From: JBBSBY01 sp038250835
Lineage (GTDB): Bacteria > Desulfobacterota > Desulfomonilia > Desulfomonilales > Desulfomonilaceae
NCBI GenBank assembly: GCA_038250835.1
Contig: JBBSBY010000006.1
Span: 1-64,000, forward strand
Direction: 5' to 3'
DNA length: 64,000 nucleotides
Shown: positions 1 to 7,785 of the stretch, piece by piece
How positions within the stretch are numbered: position 1 is the stretch's first letter
How the letters are laid out: each line of letters begins with the position of its first letter
The notes under the pieces: generated by a model
The model's input: the letters and a program-made list of their open reading frames with translations, nothing else
What the model was told of the DNA's origin: nothing
The model's database searches: none
Position numbers and translations under genes: made by a program

Positions 1-1
1 G

Positions 2-277
2 AATATGTCTGAGGCCATCATCCCTAAAATATACGATCCAGGCAAAATTGATCGAATTTTGAAGGTAAATGACAAGCAGGCGTATGACACGGCACGATGG
101 CTCGCCCTGACGCAGGGAATTTTCGTTGGGATGAGTTCCGGCGCGGCCGTTTACGGAGCAATTCAGATCGCCAAAGAATATGGATCCGGAAACGTGGTTT
201 GTATATTACCGGACCGTGGGGACCGTTATTTGAGTACCACGCTGTTCAAGTCAATTTGCGCGAAATGCCCGCCATAG
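2..277 (+). CDS. Cysteine synthase, C-terminal part (5' end outside window)
   Basis: The reading frame is open from the first bases, so only the last ~91 codons are present. They match the C-terminus of PLP-dependent O-acetylserine sulfhydrylases (CysK/CysM), which make cysteine from O-acetylserine and sulfide in the cytoplasm. Visible hallmarks are the Gly/Ser-rich segment GMSSGAAVYGA and the terminal signature LPDRGDRYLSTTLF. The PLP lysine lies upstream of the window. The protein ends in a short Cys-containing tail (SICAKCPP). CysK, CysM and related beta-synthases cannot be separated from this fragment, so no symbol is given. Confidence 0.85.
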   Translation, partial: NMSEAIIPKIYDPGKIDRILKVNDKQAYDTARWLALTQGIFVGMSSGAAVYGAIQIAKEYGSGNVVCILPDRGDRYLSTTLFKSICAKCPP

Positions 278-394
278 GATGCGACGGTAAATTGAGCGTA
301 CTTGCGAGCTAATGTTACAAATTCGGCGCCGTTATCGCTCCCATCGTTTAGGGTTGAGAGGGGAGGGCGCCGGACCTCCGGAAGCTGTTTGGCT

Positions 395-1000
395 TCACTT
401 CTTGAAGGCTTTTCTGGGACCACCTACATTTTCAAATGAGGAATTAAAATTTCGGTAAAGGGAATAATAATTTGCAATTCGATGCCATTTTTTAATGTAA
501 TCATCAGGTAAATCGTCTCGCTCTTCGACTTTATCCCATCCGCCCGGTATGGGGAAGGCGTAGTAAGGCAGGTCCCTGGGTACACCCCTTATCAGGGCCA
601 CTTGAGGAATTACCCATTCTCTCAAAGCCATATATACTCTGTGCATGCCGTCGTTGACTATATAATGCGCTGATCCGTCGGCTTCTATGGACTCTTCCAC
701 TATGGGAGGCAGCACATCAATTTGTTCGTCATAATCTTGAATGGTGATGCGCACGAATCCATTTAGCTGAAATAGATCAACTCCGTGTCTCGACAGCTCC
801 CATTTCAACTCACGTACTTTTTTGAGCTCATCCCGTAAAATGTAGTTCTGCGGAGGCGAGAGGCGCCTAACGTGAATATTTTCCAACGAAATGAACGCAT
901 TGGAATAGACTTTGACTTCAGGAGCTTTCAGCATGGTGACGGATCGAAGTCGTTCGATGAGATTTTCAGCGGTGTATGTTTCGACTTGAGTTATTTTCAT
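395..1000 (-). CDS. ParB/sulfiredoxin-like domain protein, function unknown
   Basis: About 201 residues, soluble, no signal peptide. The ATG at 1000 is preferred to an upstream TTG at 1012 because GGAG lies about 8 nt before it. The middle holds IVNDGMHRVYMALR, which resembles the D-G-x-H-R nucleotide-binding signature of the ParB/sulfiredoxin fold, followed by hydrophobic strands and a Tyr/Asn-rich tail (YYSLYRNFN). ParB-fold proteins of this size include nucleases, sulfiredoxins and CTP-dependent switches; nothing here separates them. It stands alone between the convergent cysteine synthase and the membrane protein gene behind it. The fold assignment rests on one motif. Confidence 0.6.
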   Translation of the reverse strand: MKITQVETYTAENLIERLRSVTMLKAPEVKVYSNAFISLENIHVRRLSPPQNYILRDELKKVRELKWELSRHGVDLFQLNGFVRITIQDYDEQIDVLPPIVEESIEADGSAHYIVNDGMHRVYMALREWVIPQVALIRGVPRDLPYYAFPIPGGWDKVEERDDLPDDYIKKWHRIANYYSLYRNFNSSFENVGGPRKAFKK

Positions 1001-1053
1001 TAAAATCTCCAAATATCAGCATTTGTAATTTTTTGATCGATCTGGGATTTACA

Positions 1054-2370
1054 TTATAAAAAGAACGCCTTGATCATATCATGAGCGACTTTAAGCAACA
1101 AAACATCGCTAATTAACACGGATAGAACACATAAGCCGGCAAACGAGATTTTGTTGATTTGGAGACGTATTGCACTAATCGCGCACATCAGGAGAAGAAT
1201 GGGGAGAAAATCATAGTAGAAACGAACAGCGGTGAGTATCGTCAAGGCAATTCCGAGGATTTGGAGCCAAAGCAGGATATTCAATTTAAAGTATAACTGT
1301 TTAATGGAATCCGGTGCTCCAGATTGCATTGTCACGAAGCTATAAACATACAGGGCGGTTATCGGCATCAGGATGAATATGGATATGGAATTTTCGTTCA
1401 CATAAAACAAACTTCCGGAAGGATAACCCGAAAATTGGGTGACCGATGTAAAATACGGTAAGGAAAGATACGGAAAAATATCACGTAAAACAGGTAATCT
1501 AAAAAATATTGACCATAGATGATAAGGAATGTGGCTGTAACTTATGAATTGTGAATGATCGTAATGAGATTTTTGATTATAAATACCGAAATCAAGAAAA
1601 TTTCCAAACCTGGCATAATTGTAATAAAAAAGTAGCAGCGCTCCGCAAAATGCCGTAACCGCAAAAGGTAGAAGAATTTTTACTTTGAATACAAACCGGT
1701 TCTGAAGCCGCAATATATGCGATAAAAAGAATGCGCCTACGGCAATGGCCGCAAACGCATAGGACGCACGGCAACCAACCGCCAAACTAAGGCATAGTCC
1801 CAGTAGGACCGATCTCCAAGCACTCAAAAACTTTTCATCTTCATTGAATTGTACATAAATAAGGATTGCTCCCAACAAAAACATCATTGCGAAAACAATG
1901 GCTTCATTGTGGATTATTGAAAATGAAAGCAGGAACAACGTAAAGCCGTTTAGAACTAACACCGCCAATATTAACAAGCCATAGCCTTTATCAGTGATTC
2001 CACTGCAACTCAGAAGTATCAATAGAAAAAGAGCATTACATGCGGCAATGCAAATTGCGATCATCAAACCGGTCGGCATCCCGGAATTCAGCATAAGTGT
2101 AAATGGCAGCCTTACCAGCGCCGGCACAGGTCCATAGTAAAGATAACGTTTGCCTTCAAATTTTACATAATCCTCTGCGGGTATCTCAGTAATGTGAGTT
2201 TCTCCACGCGCAAAGGCCGAAGCCAACATGTTGTAGTTCGGCCAAAAAGGGACTTCGGAAAACTTGAAGGAGCCGCCTGTTGACCAAAAAACATTGAATA
2301 TAAGCGAGACACTGAACGCAATTGTGAATAGTTTAAGTTTATTGATGGATGAGGTCGAAGCAAGGAACAT
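1054..2370 (-). CDS. Polytopic membrane protein, GT-C-like
   Basis: 438 residues with roughly ten hydrophobic helices spread over the whole length, so an integral inner-membrane protein. Between the first helix and the next is a polar loop with YYGPVPALVRLP, and a later loop reads YYNYARFGNFLDFG. Both patterns recur in GT-C-fold, lipid-linked-sugar-dependent glycosyltransferase-like proteins of bacterial cell-envelope loci. No catalytic acidic pair could be assigned with certainty, so a transferase role is only an inference from topology and loop motifs. No sugar-biosynthesis genes adjoin it. Confidence 0.6.
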   Translation of the reverse strand: MFLASTSSINKLKLFTIAFSVSLIFNVFWSTGGSFKFSEVPFWPNYNMLASAFARGETHITEIPAEDYVKFEGKRYLYYGPVPALVRLPFTLMLNSGMPTGLMIAICIAACNALFLLILLSCSGITDKGYGLLILAVLVLNGFTLFLLSFSIIHNEAIVFAMMFLLGAILIYVQFNEDEKFLSAWRSVLLGLCLSLAVGCRASYAFAAIAVGAFFLSHILRLQNRFVFKVKILLPFAVTAFCGALLLFYYNYARFGNFLDFGIYNQKSHYDHSQFISYSHIPYHLWSIFFRLPVLRDIFPYLSLPYFTSVTQFSGYPSGSLFYVNENSISIFILMPITALYVYSFVTMQSGAPDSIKQLYFKLNILLWLQILGIALTILTAVRFYYDFLPILLLMCAISAIRLQINKISFAGLCVLSVLISDVLLLKVAHDMIKAFFL

Positions 2371-2618
2371 AAGAAGCTCCAGTTCTTGATTTTTTCACTC
2401 CTGCGGAGCCAAAGTTGGCCGGTTTTCATCAGTTGATCTAGACGGGTTGGCACGTTAGGCCCGCGCGGATCAAACAAGTTCGATTCTTTGACAATCATCG
2501 TTTGATATGCCATTGTAAATTGCTTGATTATCTACGTCATATCAGGCGCAGATTCAAGAAATCATTTTACCTTGTAACCATTCGGTCAACCGAAGATTCG
2601 TGGGGAGACAATTAACAC

Positions 2619-3884
2619 GTGAAGCTTAAGTTTATTGCAATCTCAGATACGCATTTAGGCTCCGAGTCTTCGATCCTGTCCTATGCTGCGGGCGTAGAAC
2701 ATCTTTGGGAATCCGTTCGCGCTCAATTCGGCCTGTCGAGACACGAACATCTTAAAGTGGATGAGCTTGTTTTGTTGGGAGATATTTTAGACCGCACGAC
2801 GGCATCGGTAGAGACGGCTCAGTCACACATGAATACGTTCTTAAGTGGATTAGCCGATCGAATTAATAGTCGCAAACTCATTTACATGCCGGGCAATCAC
2901 GATCATACGGTTTGGACAAAATACATTGAATCAATCTCGGGCATAGCGAAATCTTACGGAGTGACCGGCCCAAACGGAGAAACAATTGTGCAGAAGGGTT
3001 GTGTTCAACTCAATCTAAACAAATGGCTGTCCGCCAACTTTTGCTATCCCGAAGCTGACTTTTGGCGGAAGATGGATGAGCGAATCTGCACCGATGTTGT
3101 GGTTGCAAATCCCATCTATGCCAAAGCATTCCACGATCGTACTTATGTGTTTGCTCACGGAACGCATTTTCGCCACGAATTTACGGTTCCAAAATGGTTG
3201 TTGCAGATTATTAAGAAACTATTCAGCCTTGATGCTTCCAAAAAAATAGATGAGCATTTACACAAGATGCAACACCCCCTCGAAGAGATAGAACGCATAC
3301 TGAGCCCCATCATCGACGCCGTCTGGGCTGAAGCAAAAAACGATGTCGGAAGAAGACGAACCCGGATTTATCATTCTCTTCGTAAGTTGTATGCACAGAT
3401 ACTAGGTTATCGAAAAAGTCCAAACGCCAGTGAACTATTTAAATGGGCCGATCTAAAAAACGTCCCGCATGAGAGAGTCAACCGCTTAACTGAGGAAGGG
3501 GCCGCGAATTCCTGGGGTGTTTCTCTCTGGGAAAAGCATTTCTTGCCTCATGTAATCAGTTTTCTCAAACAGAACGCCCTGGCTCACAAAAAATTGACCT
3601 TTGTTTACGGTGATACTCACCATGGCGGCTGGGGGGCTCTTTCCCCCTCGACAGGAGACATTAGATTATATAACTGCGGAAGTTGGGTCACTTATACTCA
3701 TGATCACCATCCTCCCACTCATGTATTTGCGGTGGATCACCGGAATGAAGAATATATGCTTGACGTCTCTTTTAAAAACGTGAAAATTGGTGACAAAATG
3801 TTGTTGGATGCCGTGGCGCCGCCTGATACGCAATTGTTTAAATCAGCGGCCTTATTGATTTCTCTTATCCTGAGGGCGTTGTAG
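2619..3884 (+). CDS. Calcineurin-like metallophosphoesterase
   Basis: 421 residues, GTG start with GGGGAG about 11 nt upstream. The binuclear-metal signatures of the calcineurin-like phosphoesterase fold are in order: SDTHLG (D10, H12), GDILD (D55, D58), GNHDH (N93-H94-D95), HGTH near 175 and GDTHHGG near 332. The long insert between NHD and the last histidines (about residues 195-320) is mostly helical and charged and may define the substrate. A phosphodiester or phosphomonoester hydrolase is expected; the natural substrate is unknown. A hydrophobic C-terminus may touch the membrane. Eighteen bases separate it from the small secreted protein downstream, probably one transcript. Confidence 0.85.
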   Translation: MKLKFIAISDTHLGSESSILSYAAGVEHLWESVRAQFGLSRHEHLKVDELVLLGDILDRTTASVETAQSHMNTFLSGLADRINSRKLIYMPGNHDHTVWTKYIESISGIAKSYGVTGPNGETIVQKGCVQLNLNKWLSANFCYPEADFWRKMDERICTDVVVANPIYAKAFHDRTYVFAHGTHFRHEFTVPKWLLQIIKKLFSLDASKKIDEHLHKMQHPLEEIERILSPIIDAVWAEAKNDVGRRRTRIYHSLRKLYAQILGYRKSPNASELFKWADLKNVPHERVNRLTEEGAANSWGVSLWEKHFLPHVISFLKQNALAHKKLTFVYGDTHHGGWGALSPSTGDIRLYNCGSWVTYTHDHHPPTHVFAVDHRNEEYMLDVSFKNVKIGDKMLLDAVAPPDTQLFKSAALLISLILRAL

Positions 3885-3902
3885 TTTAATTAAGGAGGAG
3901 AA

Positions 3903-4328
3903 ATGCAAAGACAAGCGGCAGTTTTTTTAATATTGTTGATGATGTTACCGTCCGTGGCCCTGGCGTCTTCAGCACTTTGCTTCAATTGCGGCGAACTGCA
4001 CAGCGGCCCCCTCAGCGCCTGCGATAAATGTGGATTTCAGCCGGATATAGAGAATTCGACACTGTGGACTACATTTAGTGATCGTTTCATGACGCCGCAG
4101 ATGCTTACCCATTTCGGAAAGGTAATGCAGCTCATAGCGGCGGCCACCCCGGACTTTGAAGAAAGGCTTTGGGTATTTTTCCAACATTTAATAGAAAACT
4201 ACCCGGAAATGGGCATAATCGATCCGTCAAGCTTGCAAATCCCTGACAAATACAGGGAAAGTGTCCCCAGGCTCATAAAAGAATTGAAACTACCCACACT
4301 TGATTTAAGATCTATTCCGAGGCGGTGA
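3903..4328 (+). CDS. Small exported zinc-ribbon protein, unknown function
   Basis: 141 residues preceded by a very strong Shine-Dalgarno (AAGGAGGAG). Residues 1-22 form a classical signal peptide (basic start, Leu/Met-rich core, cut near ALA-SS). The mature N-terminus carries two CxxC knuckles, C26-C29 and C40-C43, spaced like a rubredoxin-type or zinc-ribbon fold. The rest is helical and polar. I do not recognise the family. Location should be periplasmic or lipid-free secreted, where paired cysteines could bind metal or form disulfides. It is probably co-transcribed with the metallophosphoesterase and followed at once by a terminator-like hairpin. Confidence 0.7.
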   Translation: MQRQAAVFLILLMMLPSVALASSALCFNCGELHSGPLSACDKCGFQPDIENSTLWTTFSDRFMTPQMLTHFGKVMQLIAAATPDFEERLWVFFQHLIENYPEMGIIDPSSLQIPDKYRESVPRLIKELKLPTLDLRSIPRR

Positions 4329-4359
4329 TTACCGGCTTCGCCGTGCCGTAATAATTTTT
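4329..4359 (+). terminator. Probable Rho-independent terminator after the zinc-ribbon gene
   Basis: A hairpin starts right after the stop codon: TTAC and GGC on the left pair with GCCGTAA on the right, with one bulged C and an 8-nt loop, and are followed by TAATAATTTTT. It separates the gene from the convergent acyltransferase gene. Confidence 0.6.
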
Positions 4360-4469
4360 CGAGATCATCATATCGCTCTATAAATTACCGATATCATTGA
4401 AAACATAGCTTTGTTAAGATCTCTAGACATTGAAAAGCTAATCTGCAAAATATTCTAAACCCTCACCGA

Positions 4470-5864
4470 TTATTTTCCGCAAGTTTCCTCAGCCCACCCT
4501 TTAAGGCGCTGAACAAAAAGATCTAAAAACTGACGGGATTCCTCTTTAGTAAAGTGGGAAGCTGCGGAAGCAAGCACGATATTGAGCTTGCCGTCATAAA
4601 AATACACCATCAACAGAAGCGGGGTACTAGACAATAGTTTGTAACCGAGACCATTAACTCCGGTAATTTCGAGTTCCCCTGTTGAACTGAACGAAGCCTC
4701 TCTCGTTGGGCGTCCGTTCTTGATCTCCGGCCAAATTACTCCCAAAAGGGTTACCGCTACTGAAAATTTATGAAGATTCATCAAAAAATGCATCGCAGGT
4801 ATGCGCAAATCTAAAGGAATCAGTCTCAGAAGAGCATTCGTTCTCGAAACGTCCTGGAAGAACTTAAAATCAAGTTGATTTCTAAACTGATTAATCCTGT
4901 TTATTGCAATTTTGCGGGTAAATTGCCTTAGATCTCGGCGCTCTTCAGGATGAGATCTAAAATATATTAGTCCGCTGTTATTCTGCCGTTCAAAATCTTT
5001 AAATCTTCCCTGCATGTTGACGGATACGGAAACGCCGACAAATCCTTCAGGAACTCCTCGCGCCCGATTCCATTCATCGATGGCCGTACTGCTTCCCGAT
5101 ACAAGCAAGTCAACCAAAGAGGCGCCTGCCGACATAGCCGCTTTTATCAATAATTCGGTATGTTCATAGCTCAGCACTTGTTTGATCTGAAATTGCCTCG
5201 TATCACCTGGAGTTCCATTACCGATCGGTAAAATGGGCCGATCAAGCATCTGTTTTATGGCTTGACGAGCGTCTTTGATGTAAGTGTTTTCATTTTTTCG
5301 TTTTATACCGACCAGCCGCTTACGGGCGCTTGACGTCGCCAGGGGCGAGGAAGCCCATTTGGGGCGATTACCGGTCGTAAGTTCATGGTAATTTGCCATA
5401 AATTCTCGTCCAAATTCAGAAGCGCGTGCGCCGTCCGTCGCTGAATGATGGAAAACCGGAGCAATAAAGTGGCGGTCTTGGCCCACGCTTAATACGTGTA
5501 GCTCGCTAGGTGTCTCGCAGAATAAGTCTCTCCTCTGGTCCAGTCTTTCACTGAATAACTCCAGATAAGATTCCAGGATTGAGGTTTCCAAATTGTTAGA
5601 GACATTTTTCAATATAAACTGTGTTTTCATATGAGGATCGGGGCGCCTTACAAAATAGCTTTGAAAACCCTTTCTAACCTCGTGAATGTGGCTATGAAAG
5701 AGCGGGTTTCTATCCAAAGCCTTCACAAAGGCCGCTTCAATTGCTGATGCATCCAGCGGACCTTTAGTCTCCACGGCGGTTATGATGAGATTCTTAACAT
5801 TTGCCCCCGTGGACAACAACATCATTTCGGATAATGGATTTATGGTTTGTTCGTTTGAGTTCAT
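4470..5864 (-). CDS. Condensation-domain-like acyltransferase
   Basis: 464 residues, cytoplasmic. The active-site signature HHxxxDG of the chloramphenicol-acetyltransferase/condensation superfamily is present as FHHSATDGAR (H139, H140, D144, G145). A domain of this length without adenylation or carrier partners fits stand-alone acyltransferases such as alcohol O-acyltransferases, wax ester/diacylglycerol acyltransferases or PapA-type enzymes, which move an acyl group from CoA or a carrier protein to an alcohol or amine. The second half has a typical latch region (about 270-330). It lies 25 bp behind the Nudix gene and may share its transcript. The substrate cannot be read from sequence. Confidence 0.75.
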   Translation of the reverse strand: MNSNEQTINPLSEMMLLSTGANVKNLIITAVETKGPLDASAIEAAFVKALDRNPLFHSHIHEVRKGFQSYFVRRPDPHMKTQFILKNVSNNLETSILESYLELFSERLDQRRDLFCETPSELHVLSVGQDRHFIAPVFHHSATDGARASEFGREFMANYHELTTGNRPKWASSPLATSSARKRLVGIKRKNENTYIKDARQAIKQMLDRPILPIGNGTPGDTRQFQIKQVLSYEHTELLIKAAMSAGASLVDLLVSGSSTAIDEWNRARGVPEGFVGVSVSVNMQGRFKDFERQNNSGLIYFRSHPEERRDLRQFTRKIAINRINQFRNQLDFKFFQDVSRTNALLRLIPLDLRIPAMHFLMNLHKFSVAVTLLGVIWPEIKNGRPTREASFSSTGELEITGVNGLGYKLLSSTPLLLMVYFYDGKLNIVLASAASHFTKEESRQFLDLFVQRLKGWAEETCGK

Positions 5865-5889
5865 ATGTCGATGTTGAATGGTAGTTAGT

Positions 5890-6441
5890 CTAGTCGGCGC
5901 CTAATGAGAGAGACAGTTTGAAAGCTTTGTCTATGACTGAGTGCGTAATCGGAGCAAGATCATACTCGCCGATTTTCCGCCGATTAGCCCATACGGCATC
6001 CACTGCGTCGGATGCCGCCGCCAAGTCTCCACTGTTCACTAAACAGATATAATCCGCAATAATATAATGATAGACAACCTTATTATCGTCATCTGTAAGA
6101 ATGCGCTCCAATAACTCTACAAGAACTCCTACTTCAACGACAAGCCCTGTCTCCTCCAAGACTTCCCTGGCTACCGCTTCTTTCAACGGCTCGCCTACGC
6201 AGACCAATCCTCCCGGTATACTCCATTCGCCCTGCGAAGGCGGATTCAATCTTTTGACCAGCAAGACGCTATTTTTGTCGAGGATTATGCCGCCTACTCC
6301 CACCAATAGATTTGCAGGGTATTCTCGAACAACATCAACTGGTTTGCCGATCCTATGTGTCACTGTGTAGTCCCTGGAATTTAGTAGTGCGGCTTTTTCG
6401 ACCGACCTCGACATTCGCGATACGTTGTGGTCGTCAAACAA
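5890..6441 (-). CDS. Nudix hydrolase
   Basis: 183 residues with a complete Nudix box at about residues 78-100: G-x5-E-x7-REVLEETGL, which binds Mg2+ and cleaves nucleoside-diphosphate-linked substrates. The domain begins after ~45 residues, preceded by a short N-terminal arm. Start choice is open: a TTG at 6441 has AGGG close upstream but sits on a terminator-like hairpin, while an ATG at 6414 lacks a clear ribosome site. ADP-ribose, NADH or dinucleoside polyphosphates are usual substrates in this size class; specificity cannot be told. It lies between the type II GAPDH and the acyltransferase, all on the minus strand. Confidence 0.85.
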   Translation of the reverse strand: MFDDHNVSRMSRSVEKAALLNSRDYTVTHRIGKPVDVVREYPANLLVGVGGIILDKNSVLLVKRLNPPSQGEWSIPGGLVCVGEPLKEAVAREVLEETGLVVEVGVLVELLERILTDDDNKVVYHYIIADYICLVNSGDLAAASDAVDAVWANRRKIGEYDLAPITHSVIDKAFKLSLSLGAD

Positions 6442-6443
6442 AA

Positions 6444-6472
6444 CTGCCCTAATCCGATTGAGAATAGGGCAG
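6444..6472 (-). terminator. Hairpin between GAPDH and Nudix genes (terminator or RBS-masking)
   Basis: On the minus strand CTGCCCTA pairs perfectly with TAGGGCAG (8 bp, 13-nt loop) and is followed by TTTT. The 3' arm contains the AGGG that would serve the TTG start of the Nudix gene, so it may be a terminator, an attenuator or a translation lid. Confidence 0.5.
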
Positions 6473-6509
6473 ATAATTTCAGTTGGAGTATTTTAGCCCA
6501 GGTGAGGCG

Positions 6510-7577
6510 TTATACCTCGGAAAACATAAATTGGTCGACGCCCTTGGTTTTTTCCATATAAGTCGATGGATCCAATAACCAGGCCGCGGCGCTTAGGGAG
6601 CTGATCAATGAATTTCCATCCTGAGGAGTAAAGCAGAATCCAATTACTTCGTGTCCCTTGCGCACTTCAATGGAAGGTTCAACTATAACCGTCTGATTAA
6701 GTAGACGACCAAAGTATCCATGGTCTCTTCCAAAAGAGAACACTTCACAGGCGGATTGTTTCTTGGTCAAACTAATTCGTCTATCTTCTATGAAGCGACC
6801 CATGACTTCGTCGCGAGTCACTGCTCGTTTCAACTTTAGTGTGAAGTAAATGCAATGCATATATTGGGTGTTAACCTTCAAGGCTGAAGAAAATAGGTTC
6901 AATTCCAATCCCATGGTGCGGAAAAGATGATAAGCGTCTCTGGCGTGGTGCGTGCCGAAAACGGGATCCCCGTGTTTACCTACATCAGGAGAAGGGACAA
7001 AGCCTTTCACCTGGCTGATATCGTTAGCCCGTCTTATGCAAAGGAATCTTGCTTCTTCGAGATTGTCGTCACCGTCAACTAAAGCGACCGCGTTGATGAG
7101 TGCGCACAAATTATGGGTATTACAGCTCACTACTTGAATGAACTTATCTTTGCCGGTTTCCAGCGCTTTATCATTGATATCTCTGGCATACATTTTGCCG
7201 AAACCGAATTCACTTCCCTGGGCAATGAAACCCTTTGTGTTATGCAAAAATCTCTCATAGAATTCATTTTTGTTGGAAATTCCGACGCCTGAAGGAGTGC
7301 AGTCCACAACCACGTTGGCCTTCAAAAGCGCTTCTTCATGGGACATGACGGGATGTAATCCCAATGCTTCGAAATCATCAACTTTGTCTTCGTCGCAGGT
7401 CAAAAGTGCCCCTTTAGAAATCAGAGCGCGTAATTTCGGCACGTCTTTCGGGAAAGGCGAACGTTTGTGAAAAGTGACCTCTGAAAATCCCGCCTGGTTT
7501 TTGAAGTATGAAAGTAGTCCAATCAGTGGTTCTCCGATTGTGCCGGTGCCCACGACATGAACAACACCTTTGCCCAT
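6510..7577 (-). CDS. Type II (archaeal-like) glyceraldehyde-3-phosphate dehydrogenase
   Basis: 355 residues with an AAGGAG ribosome site 5 nt before the ATG. It begins with a Rossmann motif (VVGTGTIGEP, residues 8-17), then VVDCTPSGVG (90-99) and the catalytic segment SCNTHNLC with Cys152, followed by a histidine-rich GTHHARDAYH. These are the landmarks of class II GAPDH, the archaeal form, which oxidises glyceraldehyde-3-phosphate with NAD(P)+ and phosphate. In the archaeal family the motif is usually SCNTTGLCR, so THNLCA differs just after the nucleophile. A related semialdehyde-type dehydrogenase is a possible alternative. No glycolytic neighbours are present. Confidence 0.75.
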   Translation of the reverse strand: MGKGVVHVVGTGTIGEPLIGLLSYFKNQAGFSEVTFHKRSPFPKDVPKLRALISKGALLTCDEDKVDDFEALGLHPVMSHEEALLKANVVVDCTPSGVGISNKNEFYERFLHNTKGFIAQGSEFGFGKMYARDINDKALETGKDKFIQVVSCNTHNLCALINAVALVDGDDNLEEARFLCIRRANDISQVKGFVPSPDVGKHGDPVFGTHHARDAYHLFRTMGLELNLFSSALKVNTQYMHCIYFTLKLKRAVTRDEVMGRFIEDRRISLTKKQSACEVFSFGRDHGYFGRLLNQTVIVEPSIEVRKGHEVIGFCFTPQDGNSLISSLSAAAWLLDPSTYMEKTKGVDQFMFSEV

Positions 7578-7710
7578 TCTATTCTCCTTTCAAATAGTTC
7601 AGGTGTTCCGTAAACTACTGCGATGATATTTTGAAACGGTATTCGACTTTATAGCTAAATAGTAAACTATTTTTCTGATTTTGATAAGAGCGCTACAGAT
7701 GAAATTTGAA

Positions 7711-7744
7711 AAAAGTGTTACTGCGCCGACCTTATAATCGGCGC
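7711..7744 (-). terminator. Probable terminator downstream of the RNase E/G gene
   Basis: A perfect 7-bp stem (GCGCCGA at 7723-7729, TCGGCGC at 7738-7744, 8-nt loop). On the minus strand it is followed, after 8 nt, by a run of six T. Confidence 0.5.
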
Positions 7745-7785
7745 GGCATACTGGATAAAATCTTGGTCTCCATGGATTTAGCTTA

